Source: Latescibacteria bacterium UBA6620
GTDB lineage: Bacteria > Latescibacterota > UBA2968
Assembly (NCBI GenBank): GCA_002433075.1
Contig: DJHM01000048.1
Coordinates: 21,414 to 85,413 of the forward strand
Reading direction: 5' to 3'
Length of the DNA: 64,000 bases
The position numbers were made by a program, and so were the translations under genes. The stretch's first letter is position 1; every line of letters starts with the position of its first letter. The notes under the pieces are model-generated. The model worked only from the letters and a program-made list of their open reading frames with translations, searched no databases and was not told where the DNA came from. Positions 1 through 9,447 of this stretch are shown here, piece by piece.

Positions 1-1329
1 GAGCCGACCAACCACCTCGACATCGACGCTATTACGTGGTTGGAAACTTTCCTGCTCAAGCGGAAGGGCGCCCTGCTCTTCGTGACCCACGACCGGTCAC
101 TCACCCAGGCACTGGCCACACGCATCGTCGAGCTCGAGCGTGGGAGACTCAAGAGCTGGACCTGTGACTACGAGACCTATCTCCAGCGAAGAGCGGCCAG
201 TCTCGGAGCAGAGGCGGAAAAGGATCGTCAGTTCGATCGCAGACTCGAACAGGAGGAAGCCTGGATCCGACAGGGGATCCGTGCACGACGAACCCGCAAC
301 GAAGGCCGAGTCCGGGCACTCGAAAGAATGAGGGAAGAACGACGACTGCGGAGGGAAGGACTGGGAGCGGCCAACATCTCCCTCCAGCAGGCCGAAAAGA
401 CCAGCCGCCAGGTCATCGAGGCCGACGACATCACGTTCGCATACGACCGGGACCCGATCGTGGATGGGTTCTCGACCACCGTAATGCGTGGAGACAAGGT
501 GGGCCTAATCGGCCCCAACGGATCGGGAAAGACCACCCTTCTGCGACTTCTCCTCGGAGACCTCGATCCCCAGACCGGAACGGTCAAGCACGGCCTGCGG
601 TTGCAGGTCGCCTATTTCGACCAGCTCAGAGCCCAACTCGACGGCACGAGAACCGTCGTCGAGACCGTCGCCCACGGAAGCGACCACGTGACCGTCAACG
701 GCAAGGTCAAGCACGTCTACGGCTACCTACAGGATTTCCTGTTCGATCGTAGTCGGGCTCGAAGTCTGGTCCGTACCCTGTCGGGGGGAGAACGGAACCG
801 TCTGCTCCTCGCCACGCTCTTCACTCGACCTGTGAACGTGCTCGCCCTCGATGAGCCCACCAACGATCTCGACACCGAAACCCTCGAGGTCCTCGAATCC
901 TCGCTCGTGGAGTTTACGGGTACCGTGCTCCTCGTCAGCCACGACCGAACATTCCTCGACAACGTCGTCACCAGCACGATCGCCTTCGACGGACCGCGCC
1001 CGACAGAATACGTCGGAGGCTATTCGGATTTCATCCACCAATCCACGAAAGTGGATGCTCCGCCGTCCCGGCCTTCTTCGAAACCACCGGAGCGGAAGCG
1101 AACGCGGGAAAGAAAGCTGTCCAACCGGGAACGAGAAGAACTTCTCGGTCTGCCCGATAGAATCACTACGCTCGAGACCGAACGGGACACGATTCACGAA
1201 GTGATGTCCGATCCTTCGGTCTACGACGACGCCAGCCGGATTCCGGAGCACCGGGCCAGACTCGAAGCCATCGATGCCGAACTCGAGGAAGCCTACAGCC
1301 GGTGGACGGAGCTCGAGGCCATCGGATGA
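1..1329 (+). CDS. uup: ABC-F family ATPase (Uup-like), 5' end outside the window
   Basis: The reading frame is open from the first base, so the gene begins upstream; the window opens inside the Walker B/D-loop region of the first ABC domain (EPTNHLDID). A charged linker follows, then a complete second ABC domain with Walker A GPNGSGKTT near 507-540, signature LSGGERNR near 780-805 and Walker B LALDEPTNDLD near 840-870. The last 90 codons form a charged coiled coil typical of the Uup C-terminal DNA-binding domain. ABC-F proteins are soluble tandem ATPases that act on ribosomes or, for Uup, on branched DNA. The C-terminal coiled coil favours Uup over the translation factors EttA and YbiT. Confidence 0.9.
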   Translation, partial: EPTNHLDIDAITWLETFLLKRKGALLFVTHDRSLTQALATRIVELERGRLKSWTCDYETYLQRRAASLGAEAEKDRQFDRRLEQEEAWIRQGIRARRTRNEGRVRALERMREERRLRREGLGAANISLQQAEKTSRQVIEADDITFAYDRDPIVDGFSTTVMRGDKVGLIGPNGSGKTTLLRLLLGDLDPQTGTVKHGLRLQVAYFDQLRAQLDGTRTVVETVAHGSDHVTVNGKVKHVYGYLQDFLFDRSRARSLVRTLSGGERNRLLLATLFTRPVNVLALDEPTNDLDTETLEVLESSLVEFTGTVLLVSHDRTFLDNVVTSTIAFDGPRPTEYVGGYSDFIHQSTKVDAPPSRPSSKPPERKRTRERKLSNREREELLGLPDRITTLETERDTIHEVMSDPSVYDDASRIPEHRARLEAIDAELEEAYSRWTELEAIG

Positions 1330-1364
1330 ACGCATTCAATTTCGACTTCTAACTAGGAACAATC

Positions 1365-1721
1365 GTGTCCCGAATCCAAGACCTGTCCTCATCCGTTTAC
1401 GAGTCCTTCGCGATGCTTGCCAAAATGCGGCTCGACCTGTTTACCCACTTGGCCGAGTGTCCGCAAACCGCCGAAGACCTTGCATCACAACTCGACGTGC
1501 GTCCGGACAGACTCTCAGTTCTCTGCTACGGGCTCGCCGCCGCTCACGACTTCTCTCCCTTCCAGACGATGCTCGACGTAGGAGCAGGATCTGGTGGGTT
1601 TTCCCTCGGCCTCACCGAGAAGTGGACGCACCTCGACGTGACCCTCGTCGACCTCGCCTCGATCACTCCCGTCACCCGACGTTTCCTGGAAGAGGCCGAT
1701 GCCGCGATCAAACCGACCTGA
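1365..1721 (+). pseudogene. Truncated SAM-dependent O-methyltransferase remnant
   Basis: A GTG-started frame of 118 codons. The N-terminus (about residues 1-55) resembles the dimerisation/winged-helix domain of plant-type O-methyltransferases, and residues 68-90 contain the SAM motif MLDVGAGSGGFS. Intact members are about 330-350 residues. Here the segment between the dimerisation domain and motif I is shortened and everything after about 30 residues past motif I is missing. The remnant ends 25 bases before the convergent DNA methyltransferase gene. It is most likely a non-functional fragment left by deletion or by insertion of the neighbour; expression as a small protein is possible but unsupported. 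Confidence 0.7.
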
Positions 1722-1745
1722 TTCGCCGGCCACTCCGCGAAGGAA

Positions 1746-2795
1746 CTACGGCGGATGGTCCACCTGTTCAACCACGTGCCCTCCGTTCACCTTTGCCACA
1801 GAGTCCGGAAGTGTCAGAACCATCCCTCTTTCCTGTCGAGTCATCACCCTGAACCCGTAATACGCGTTGCGATGCTTCAGTTCGCCTCCGTCGTCCAAAC
1901 GGGTTTGGACAAAGAATTGGTGTGCGGCGAGTCGTGTCGTCACTTCCGCACGCCCGCTTTCGACCACACCGTCCATCTGTGCGTCGATCGCCTTCTCCAA
2001 CGATGCGTCCAGTTCGAACCCTGCGCTATGTCTTCCCACCATCGCCGATGCCGCCGCCGTCGTTCCCGTTCCGAGGAAGGGGTCCAGCACGACGTCTCCC
2101 TGCACGGAATACATATATATGAGTCTTTGTGCCAGCTCGAGTGGAAAGGCCGCGCTCCGGGACCGGGTCCCCCCGGGCCCGAGCTCCTGGGATGTCCCCC
2201 GAAGATCCACCCACACGTCCGAAAACCACTGGTTTCGCTCTTCCCAGAAGATCGCGCTCCTTTGTCTGAGGCTTCGGGCCTCTTCGGTCCTGAAATTTCT
2301 CTTCCCGCCCTTTCTCAAGATAAGAATGTACTCGTGCTCCAGCGTCACGTAGGCCCCGGCCGGCAGCATTCCCGATCCCATGAACTTCGTCGGTGCGTTC
2401 GTCGGTTTGCGCCAGATAATCGCCGGCAGCGGCGAAAACCCGATGGAAAGAACCGCGCTCAGAATCCTGGCGTGATTCGGGTAAAGCTGGAAGGTCCCCC
2501 TGACCGTGCGAACGGCATCTCCGATGTTCACGCACGCGAATCCACCCTCCCGCAACACGCGCCAGCACTCACGCCAGACCGGGTCCAATTGCTGATGCAT
2601 CGACTCGAAAGCCCCCGGCCCGTCTTCTTCCGACAACAGCTTTCCTGTTCTGGAATCTCGTCCCGCCAGGGAGGCATCCCACATCGCGATCATCGGGTAG
2701 GGTGGGGACGTCACGATCAGGTCGACGGATTCATTCCCGATCGGGGACATATCAGCCGCGACATCGAAATGCACCGTGTGCGTCGTACGAAACAC
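1746..2795 (-). CDS. DNA methyltransferase, beta-type (probably N4-cytosine), orphan
   Basis: A 349-residue site-specific DNA methyltransferase. Catalytic motif IV TSPPYPM lies near residue 28 and the SAM-binding motif DPFLGTGTT near residue 245. This order (IV before I) defines the beta group, and SPPY is typical of N4-cytosine enzymes, although N6-adenine specificity cannot be excluded. A GGAG sequence about 8 bases upstream supports the GTG start. No restriction endonuclease is visible beside it, so it looks like an orphan, perhaps an epigenetic mark or a remnant of a restriction-modification system. It lies between two disrupted genes, which fits arrival by horizontal transfer. Confidence 0.88.
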   Translation of the reverse strand: MFRTTHTVHFDVAADMSPIGNESVDLIVTSPPYPMIAMWDASLAGRDSRTGKLLSEEDGPGAFESMHQQLDPVWRECWRVLREGGFACVNIGDAVRTVRGTFQLYPNHARILSAVLSIGFSPLPAIIWRKPTNAPTKFMGSGMLPAGAYVTLEHEYILILRKGGKRNFRTEEARSLRQRSAIFWEERNQWFSDVWVDLRGTSQELGPGGTRSRSAAFPLELAQRLIYMYSVQGDVVLDPFLGTGTTAAASAMVGRHSAGFELDASLEKAIDAQMDGVVESGRAEVTTRLAAHQFFVQTRLDDGGELKHRNAYYGFRVMTRQERGMVLTLPDSVAKVNGGHVVEQVDHPP

Positions 2796-2886
2796 GCCCC
2801 ATTCTCCACTTTTAATCCGCGATGGCTTCTTTAGCTTACGTACACCTTCGTGCTGTGTCTAGTGCCATCATAGTCGGCCACGAAAT

Positions 2887-4167
2887 ATGGATTTATCTCG
2901 ACAACCACCAAGACGTCCCTCCAGCCTCTCCGTCGCAGGCATTGCGGCGGTCGCTCGTCTGACGGACAAGGCACGCGCCCACGCGAACGAGACTCTCGGA
3001 AACTTCGTCTACGGTAACGATTCAGGGCTCGACCGGATCACGCTCGAATTTCTGGGGCTGGACGCAGAAGATTTCGCGGAAGCTGCGGACCGGTACACCG
3101 ACGCGGAACTCGCAAACTAGATCCGACACGCGACCGACCTCGAGGAGGGGGCGATCGCAGCGTTCAACGAGCATCACCTGCGTCGTCAACCTGATGAGGC
3201 GGGCAGAGGAAGACTGGAGGATCGTATTGCGCGGTACCAACCGGCGGAAGTGCCTACCACGGTCTTCGGATCGATCGAACTCGATGACTGGGGCACCTTC
3301 CGCGAGTGCGACCTCGTCGCCCACGCGCCTCGCTCGCCTTACGATCGTTTCGTGGCCGGCATCTACGGCCTCGCACGAATGGCGGGCAAGGCGCGTGCCG
3401 ACCGAAGCCGAAAGCTCAACGACTACATCTACGACTGTCCCATCGATCAGGCCATCACCGCGTTCACAGGGTTCACCGCCGTCGATTTCCAGAAAGCCGC
3501 GTGGCTCAACCAGAACGATATCGAGTGTACCGAATGGGTCGATGCCGCCTGCGATAGATCCGACGCAGAGAGAACGGCCTTCAACGCCGCCATCGCCTTT
3601 CGGGCGCCCGCTGACGATCACGAGCGCGACATCTTCGATCGAACGCTGGCTCGAGTCGCGCCGGGACGCATCGATGTCACCGCCTGGTTCGATCTGCTCG
3701 ATCTCGACGACGAATCCAGCTACGGCACGACCGACCTCACTCGACACCCTCCCCGAAGTGTCTTCGATGACACCGTCGGGGGGATCGATCATCTCGCCCG
3801 AATGATCGACAAGGCTCGGGCGCTCAACGATCACACCCTCGGTGACTTCTGTACGGAGAGGATTCCGGATTCGATCGAGCCCTTCTCGATTACCTCGGAC
3901 GTACCCCTGACGACTTCGCCGCTCTCGTAGCCGGCGCATCATCCGACGAGGACGTGGTCGCCGCACTCGATCTGAAATCAGAATCCGACCGAGAAGCATT
4001 CGGACACAACCTGCGTCTGCCTCGCCCCCGACTCAGACGCAGGAGTCGATCGAATGCGACGCCTCGTCGAGGCCCTCGATCCGTCCAGATCCGACATCAC
4101 GACCTCTGCCGCCTTAACACAACTCGACGACGCCGTCACCTGGTCTCGTCGAAAGGCCGGCATCTAG
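2887..4167 (+). pseudogene. Triple-DUF5069 protein, interrupted by a stop and two frameshifts
   Basis: Three DUF5069-like units can be read in order. Unit 1 is at 2887-3240 (LTDKARAHANETLGNFVYG), unit 2 at 3250-3700 (SPYDRFVAG, YIYDCPIDQAITAF) and unit 3 at 3720-4167 (RMIDKARALNDHTLGDF). An in-frame TAG at 3118-3120 sits where unit 2 has Trp, so TGG to TAG is the likely change. One base is missing after 3849: restoring G gives DFVYGEDSGFDRALL, which matches unit 1. A second shift falls near a run of five C at about 4024-4028 and returns to frame 1, which runs to a TAG at 4165-4167. DUF5069 proteins are normally about 150-residue single units of unknown function. The gene is broken or mis-sequenced; the triple repeat itself is unusual. 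Confidence 0.72.
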
Positions 4168-4184
4168 CACGTAACCTAACAGGA

Positions 4185-4949
4185 ATGTCCGACCCGAATC
4201 CACAACTCGTCCAACTCATCCGATCTTCCTCGCGGATCCTCATCTTTACCGGCGCCGGCATTTCTACGCCTTCGGGAATCCCCGATTTCAGGGGTCCTCA
4301 GGGAGTCTGGAAAACCCGTCGGCCTGTCTACTTTCAGGATTTCCTGAGTAGCGAAGAAGCCAGGATCGAGTATTGGGACCAGAAACTCGAGGGCTGGGAA
4401 GCCTTCCGTGACGCAGAACCCAACGCCATCCACGAGGCCGTCGCCCAACTCGAACGCTCGGGCAAGGTCGAAGCCGTCATCACGCAGAACGTCGACGGCC
4501 TCCACGGCAAAGCGGGGACTTCATCCGAGCGCCTCGTCGAGATTCACGGTTCGAACGCAGAGATCGAATGCCTGGATTGCGGTCGTCGCTCCCAACCCGA
4601 TCTCTACTACAAGGCGTTCGCCGAAACCAGGAAACCACCTCAATGTGGATGTGGGGGCCTCGTCAAGACCGCGACCATCAGCTTCGGCCAGAATCTGCGC
4701 CCCGACGACATCGAACGGGCGATGGTTTCCGCGGGCAGAGCCGACCTCGTTATCGCGATGGGCAGCACGCTCTCCGTCTACCCTGCAGCCGGTATCCCGG
4801 TCGAAGCCGCCAGGAATGGTGCGAAATACGTGATCATCAATCGCGGTGACACGGACCACGATATGCAGACCATCGTCACCCTCCGAATCGAAGCGGACGT
4901 CACCGACGCCTTTCCCCCCGCCGTCGCAGAAGCACTCTCGCCCACCTGA
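4185..4949 (+). CDS. SIR2-family NAD-dependent protein deacylase (sirtuin)
   Basis: A 254-residue sirtuin of usual bacterial length. The NAD-binding motif GAGISTPSGIPDFR is near residue 25, TQNVDGLH with the following catalytic HG near 105-125, and a zinc site with CLDCG and CGCGG pairs near 130-165. Sirtuins remove acyl groups from lysine using NAD and release nicotinamide and O-acyl-ADP-ribose. The ATG at 4185 is chosen because the open frame further upstream is the shifted tail of the preceding broken DUF5069 gene, whose stop lies at 4165-4167. It stands alone on the plus strand, 156 bases before yceH. Confidence 0.92.
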   Translation: MSDPNPQLVQLIRSSSRILIFTGAGISTPSGIPDFRGPQGVWKTRRPVYFQDFLSSEEARIEYWDQKLEGWEAFRDAEPNAIHEAVAQLERSGKVEAVITQNVDGLHGKAGTSSERLVEIHGSNAEIECLDCGRRSQPDLYYKAFAETRKPPQCGCGGLVKTATISFGQNLRPDDIERAMVSAGRADLVIAMGSTLSVYPAAGIPVEAARNGAKYVIINRGDTDHDMQTIVTLRIEADVTDAFPPAVAEALSPT

Positions 4950-5105
4950 ATCTTCCCCGGAAAATCGCTTCGTATCGACCGCGATTACATCCGACCGCTC
5001 CGCGTCCCTCTTGATCCCCGGCCGTAAATTGGGTTTCATTCCCATCGGAACCAGCGCCTCGGTCCGTTCCGTCTAATCTCTTGCTTAATTCCGCAATCGC
5101 ATCCA

Positions 5106-5762
5106 ATGGAACCTCTGCTCACACAGGTCGAAGCTCACGTCGTAGGATCGTTGATCGAGAAGGAAGTGACGACGCCACAGTACTATCCCTTGACGGTCAA
5201 CGCCCTCACCAACGCGTGCAACCAGAAGTCCAACCGCAATCCGGTCAGGACCCTCGAGGAGACGACCGTCCAGCGTGCGCTTCAACAGTTGATGGACAAG
5301 GGATATGCTCGCCGGATCATCAGCGACGACAGCCGGGTGCCCAAGTATCGTCAACTCTTTACCGAAGCCATGGATTTCGACGATCGACTCAGGGCGGTCG
5401 TTGGGGTTTTAATCCTGCGAGGCCCACAAACGGTGGGTGAGATTCGAGGTCGTACGGAACGGTTGTACAAGTTCGAGTCCCTCGACGAGGTCGCCGGCGT
5501 GCTCGACACCTTGATCGACAGAACTCCCGATCCCTTTGCCAGGCGCCTGCCTCGTCAACCCGGCACGAAGGAAGCACGGATCACCCACCTGTTCTGTGGC
5601 GAAGTCGACGTCGAGGAGACCGAACCCACCGATACCGCCACCGTGGCCGTTCAGGCCGAGAATGAGCGGGTCGATCAGCTCGAGAAGGAAATTTCCTCCC
5701 TCAAGCAAACGGTCACGGACTTGCAATCTCAGTTCGCCGAATTCAGGAAACAGTTCGAATAA
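5106..5762 (+). CDS. yceH: YceH family protein (DUF480)
   Basis: A 218-residue protein with the hallmark DUF480 N-terminus: LTQVEAHVVGSLIEKE, then TPQYYPLTVNALTNACNQKS and NRNPV. The fold known for the family is a pair of winged-helix domains, and the exact role is unknown. Residues about 180-218 form a heptad-rich coiled coil (DQLEKEISSLKQTVTDLQ), as in the family. Its length matches Escherichia coli YceH (about 215). The gene is followed after 39 bases by the HspQ-like gene; the gap contains the repeat TTCTCGATTCTCGATC. Confidence 0.9.
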   Translation: MEPLLTQVEAHVVGSLIEKEVTTPQYYPLTVNALTNACNQKSNRNPVRTLEETTVQRALQQLMDKGYARRIISDDSRVPKYRQLFTEAMDFDDRLRAVVGVLILRGPQTVGEIRGRTERLYKFESLDEVAGVLDTLIDRTPDPFARRLPRQPGTKEARITHLFCGEVDVEETEPTDTATVAVQAENERVDQLEKEISSLKQTVTDLQSQFAEFRKQFE

Positions 5763-5773
5763 TTCGCCTTTCA

Positions 5774-5790
5774 ATTCTCGATTCTCGATC
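5774..5790. repeat. 17-bp intergenic repeat, copy 1
   Basis: ATTCTCGATTCTCGATC, built from tandem TTCTCGA units, lies just upstream of the HspQ-like start. An identical 17-mer is at 13780-13796, just upstream of the CcmI-like start. A degenerate relative may occur near 25790-25812. Confidence 0.6.
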
Positions 5791-5801
5791 TTAAATCCTC
5801 A

Positions 5802-6317
5802 ATGTCCGACCTCCCCCACATTCTTCTACTCCTCGACGATCCGTCCGAATCTGTAAGGTCGGCCATTACCGGCGCCCTCAGGAGTTACGGTCCCGAACTC
5901 GAATCTGAGCTCGACGACCTCGATCCCGCACCCACACCCTCTCAGCGAGCCCGGATTCGACAGCTGTTGGGTGATCCTCCTGCGCCACCCCCGTCGGAAA
6001 CGCCACGGTTCGAAATCGGACAGCTCGTCCGCCACAAACGCTACGGCTATCGCGGGGTCGTCGTCGACATCGATGACTCCTGCCAGGCCGATGAGCAGTG
6101 GTATCAGCGAAACCGGACCCAACCCGACCGAAATCAGCCCTGGTATCACGTCCTCGCAGACGACTCCGATCAGATCTACTACCCGGCCGAGTCCAGTCTG
6201 GAACCGGATGAGGAATCGGACCCCGTCGAGAATCCCTACATTGCCCACTTCTTCACCGACTTCGCCAACGGCCGTTACCTTCGGAACGATCGGCCGTGGC
6301 CCGGCCGCGAAGCCTGA
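5802..6317 (+). CDS. HspQ/YccV-like hemimethylated-DNA-binding domain protein
   Basis: A 171-residue protein. Residues about 68-165 match the YccV/HspQ domain: FEIGQLVRHKRYGYRGVVVD, then QPWYHVLADD and a late YPAESSL element. In Escherichia coli this domain binds hemimethylated DNA and acts as a Lon specificity factor. The first 60 residues are an extra segment with a DPSESVRSAITGAL helix, which may be a HEAT-like or SirB1-like piece; I cannot assign it. The gene starts 39 bases after yceH and is probably co-transcribed with it. Confidence 0.8.
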   Translation: MSDLPHILLLLDDPSESVRSAITGALRSYGPELESELDDLDPAPTPSQRARIRQLLGDPPAPPPSETPRFEIGQLVRHKRYGYRGVVVDIDDSCQADEQWYQRNRTQPDRNQPWYHVLADDSDQIYYPAESSLEPDEESDPVENPYIAHFFTDFANGRYLRNDRPWPGREA

Positions 6318-6390
6318 TCTTCATCACTCCCGTACACGAGAAAGCCGGATCAATGATTCGATCCGGCTCCGCTCGTCTCTTGAGTTCGCG

Positions 6391-9255
6391 CTAGTATTGT
6401 CGGGACGCCTTCCACCCCGTGATATCATCGACCGTATCCGGGATCTCGCCGGCCGGCTCGTGCTCCCTCGCAAAGGAGAGCACGGTCCGCATCCGGCGTG
6501 AGTCTACGCTCAACGTGGCCTCCAGAACCGATGCGACCCGATCGCGGGTCAATGCGTTCAGGGCCGCAATCGTTTTCGCTTCGTAAGCAAAGTCTCCACT
6601 CTTCACGTAGGCCTGCTCGTTCAGCTCATTCGCACGCTCGCTGATCGTTTTGGCCCTCTGCCGAATTTCCTCGATGGCAGCCGCACGAATACCGTCGAAC
6701 GTCTCATCGTCCATCTCCCTGAACAGATCCGGGTAGGTGGCGATCTGTGCATCGGCTCTCCGCTCGACTTCGTCAGCCGGATAATCACCCGATTGAATGA
6801 TGTAATAGAGGTAGGTCTGGACACGGCGGCGGAAGTTCCCGCTCCACACGATGTAGCCGAGCTGCTGGTTGGTCCTCATTTCGGTGTAGAACGGCTGCTC
6901 AAGAGCCAGCGCGATCATGGACGTGATCGCTTGTGTTTCAGGAGATGTCGGGCCGAGAAGATACTCACGCCAGAAACAGGAGTTGTTGACATCCAGGTTG
7001 GCAACCTGTCGGATCGACTCGGGCGCGGGCTGTTTCAACGATGTCTGTGTAACCGTGGCTCTGGCGCCGATCGGTGTTGACCCGAGAGAAGTCTGCATCC
7101 TTCTCGTCAGGGCCACCGCCTCGTCTGCTGGGAGGTTGCCATACACGAGGGCCTCGATGTGGATCCTGTCGTAGAGCGTCGAAGCGAAAGTCCGCACCTC
7201 CTCGAGCGTGAGTCCCTCCAGAACCGTCAGCCGTTCCTCAGGAGAAAAGTTGACCGCGTAAAGTAATGCGTCCTTCCGCGTCATCGTGATGCGCCACGCA
7301 TCCTGTTTGGCGAAATTCCGAATCTCTCGTAGCGCACCCTCCTTGAGAATGGCGAATCGCTGTTCTGAGACACTCAAGTCCTGCATGTGTGAAAGAAAGC
7401 TCTCGAACAAAAGGGAGGCGGATTCGTCATAGCCGTTGATCTGGAAGTAAACGCCCTCGTAACCGTTGGAAAAGTTGTAGTCCAACCCCGCGAGTTGTGC
7501 AGGATAGGCCAGTTCATTCAACGACTCGTTCACACAGCTCGTGTAGGTGTCCAACAGGACCTTGAAGCGAAGACTCATCCTGTCAGCAGGGAACCGAAGC
7601 TTGTAGCGAAGCGATACCTTGGGCCGTAGGAATTCCTGGTCGAGCGCGTGATAAAGCCGAACGCCCGGCTCATTCAGAATCTGCATTGGTACGATGTCGG
7701 ATGCCTGTGGCCGATCCGGCATCTGGGTCGTCGTCGGGATGAAAGGGTTTGGATCCGGGAGTCGAAGTTCCTCGACGGGTTCAATCGTCTGCAGAGTAGC
7801 GTAAAGTTCCTGGTCTTCCATGAACCCGTACTTCGCCTGGTAATGATGTTCCGTATCCGTCGTCGGAACATCCTTTGCAGACATGGTGACCAGCATGTTA
7901 TCGGGAGTCAGATGGGACAGAATCGAGAAGTAGGCGTCCGGATCGCCTTCCCCATACAAAAATGAGACACGCTCACTGATGTCCAGCGAGTAGCGCGAAA
8001 TATTCCGTGCAAGACTCGTCGAATAGCCACCGCCCTCTCCTCGGTCAGAATAGATTTCGTCCAGACTCGCCATCTTCCGCTCTTCCTCGAAGTGGTAGGC
8101 CGGATAGGGGCTTTTCTTCAGGATGTCGATGTAGGCCATACACAGCCTGACGACCTCTCGGTAGGCCTCGAGCCCTTCAGGCGTCATCTCGACTTCGATC
8201 TCGAACGCTCCATAGCTGTCCGTCGAATGATAGTGGCGAGCGATAAGGGCCGAGGCAAGATTTCGCTTCTTCAGCAAGGAGAGCAGGCTGCCTTCCCCCT
8301 CGTGACCGACGAGGCTCGCGATCAGCTCAACGGGCTTGCTTCGAAGCAGCTGCGTGTAGGCCGGAAGATCGAACATCATCTCCATCGTGCGAATGTCTTT
8401 GATCGGATCGATCTTCAAGGTTCGGACCGCCTCGAGCGACGGCAGGTAGTCGGCCGGGTAGGTCGGCTTGGTGAGATCGCGATCCACGATACCGGAGAAG
8501 TATCGTTGTGCCCACGTCTGCAGACTGTCGGTTGAAGCTTTCCCCAATAGTACGAGGACCATTCGGTCCGAGCTGTAGTAGGACTTGTAGAAGGACACCA
8601 ATTCCTCTCGGGTGATGCCTTTCAGTGTCTCGAGTGAGCCCGTACTGAATTTCCGTTCAGGATGACCCTCCCGGAAGAAGAGCCGCTGTATATGGCTCAG
8701 TCGTCGACTGTCATTCTCGAGATTCTTCTGATGTTCGGAATTTACGGCGTTCATCTCACGTTCCGTGTATTCCTGGGTAAACAGCGGAGCGACGAAGAAC
8801 TGGGAGAACCGGTCGAGGGCGCCCTTGAATGCGCCGTGATTGATCTCGAAGTAGTAATTTGTATGGTCGCTGCTCGTGTAGGCGTTATCGTAGCCGCCGT
8901 TCTCTGTGATGAACGTCCCGTAGTCGTCTACACCGGGGTATTTCTCGGTACCGAGAAACAGCATATGTTCCAGAAAGTGGGCGAGGCCTTGCCGTTCAAC
9001 AGGATTGTCCAGCGATCCGACCTCGACCAGCATCGAGGCCGAGGACTTGTTGAACCGGGGGTCGGAAACCGTCAGAACCCGCAGCCCATTCTCCATCACG
9101 AAGCGGCGGTATTCGGACTTGTCCAATGGATGTTTCTTCCGAGCATCCGGATTCGCCTTTGTGACGGGCTTTTCGGCCTTGGCAGCAGGCTGGTTCGATG
9201 TGGCGCAGCCCGTCAACACAAGGGACACAAGGATCAGCGTGCGAAGGAAATGCAT
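6391..9255 (-). CDS. M16 family zinc metallopeptidase (pitrilysin/insulinase-like), lipoprotein
   Basis: A large M16A peptidase of about 954 residues. The inverted zinc motif HFLEH is at residues 93-97 of the chosen start, with the downstream zinc-ligand Glu in EREMNAVNSEH. Three further M16 domains follow, ending in the inactive halves usual for pitrilysin and insulysin. The ATG at 9255 is chosen because it starts a lipoprotein signal (MHFLRTLILVSLVLTGC, lipobox LTGC) and has GAGG seven bases upstream; a longer frame to 9315 lacks these. The enzyme is probably anchored in the periplasm or outer membrane and degrades peptides. It stands alone on the minus strand. Confidence 0.9.
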   Translation of the reverse strand: MHFLRTLILVSLVLTGCATSNQPAAKAEKPVTKANPDARKKHPLDKSEYRRFVMENGLRVLTVSDPRFNKSSASMLVEVGSLDNPVERQGLAHFLEHMLFLGTEKYPGVDDYGTFITENGGYDNAYTSSDHTNYYFEINHGAFKGALDRFSQFFVAPLFTQEYTEREMNAVNSEHQKNLENDSRRLSHIQRLFFREGHPERKFSTGSLETLKGITREELVSFYKSYYSSDRMVLVLLGKASTDSLQTWAQRYFSGIVDRDLTKPTYPADYLPSLEAVRTLKIDPIKDIRTMEMMFDLPAYTQLLRSKPVELIASLVGHEGEGSLLSLLKKRNLASALIARHYHSTDSYGAFEIEVEMTPEGLEAYREVVRLCMAYIDILKKSPYPAYHFEEERKMASLDEIYSDRGEGGGYSTSLARNISRYSLDISERVSFLYGEGDPDAYFSILSHLTPDNMLVTMSAKDVPTTDTEHHYQAKYGFMEDQELYATLQTIEPVEELRLPDPNPFIPTTTQMPDRPQASDIVPMQILNEPGVRLYHALDQEFLRPKVSLRYKLRFPADRMSLRFKVLLDTYTSCVNESLNELAYPAQLAGLDYNFSNGYEGVYFQINGYDESASLLFESFLSHMQDLSVSEQRFAILKEGALREIRNFAKQDAWRITMTRKDALLYAVNFSPEERLTVLEGLTLEEVRTFASTLYDRIHIEALVYGNLPADEAVALTRRMQTSLGSTPIGARATVTQTSLKQPAPESIRQVANLDVNNSCFWREYLLGPTSPETQAITSMIALALEQPFYTEMRTNQQLGYIVWSGNFRRRVQTYLYYIIQSGDYPADEVERRADAQIATYPDLFREMDDETFDGIRAAAIEEIRQRAKTISERANELNEQAYVKSGDFAYEAKTIAALNALTRDRVASVLEATLSVDSRRMRTVLSFAREHEPAGEIPDTVDDITGWKASRQY

Positions 9256-9447
9256 AGCTACCTCTACGGTATGGTGAACAATCGAGTTCCTAAGTAGTCG
9301 TCGTCCGGCCATCAAAGGAAACCGAAAACGGCGGGTCGGGCAAGACGCCGCCTTACTCGGCTGGCGGCACCATCGGCCTTCACCGTCCCAGGGACGTGAG
9401 AAATCAATGCGACACCTGTCCCACGACTCCCACAGAAAGGTCGCTCC

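Noticed and set aside
3022..3999. A 325-codon antisense frame over the DUF5069 remnant
   Set aside because: Low-complexity Arg/Gly-rich translation with no domain, whereas plus-strand DUF5069 repeats align with each other.
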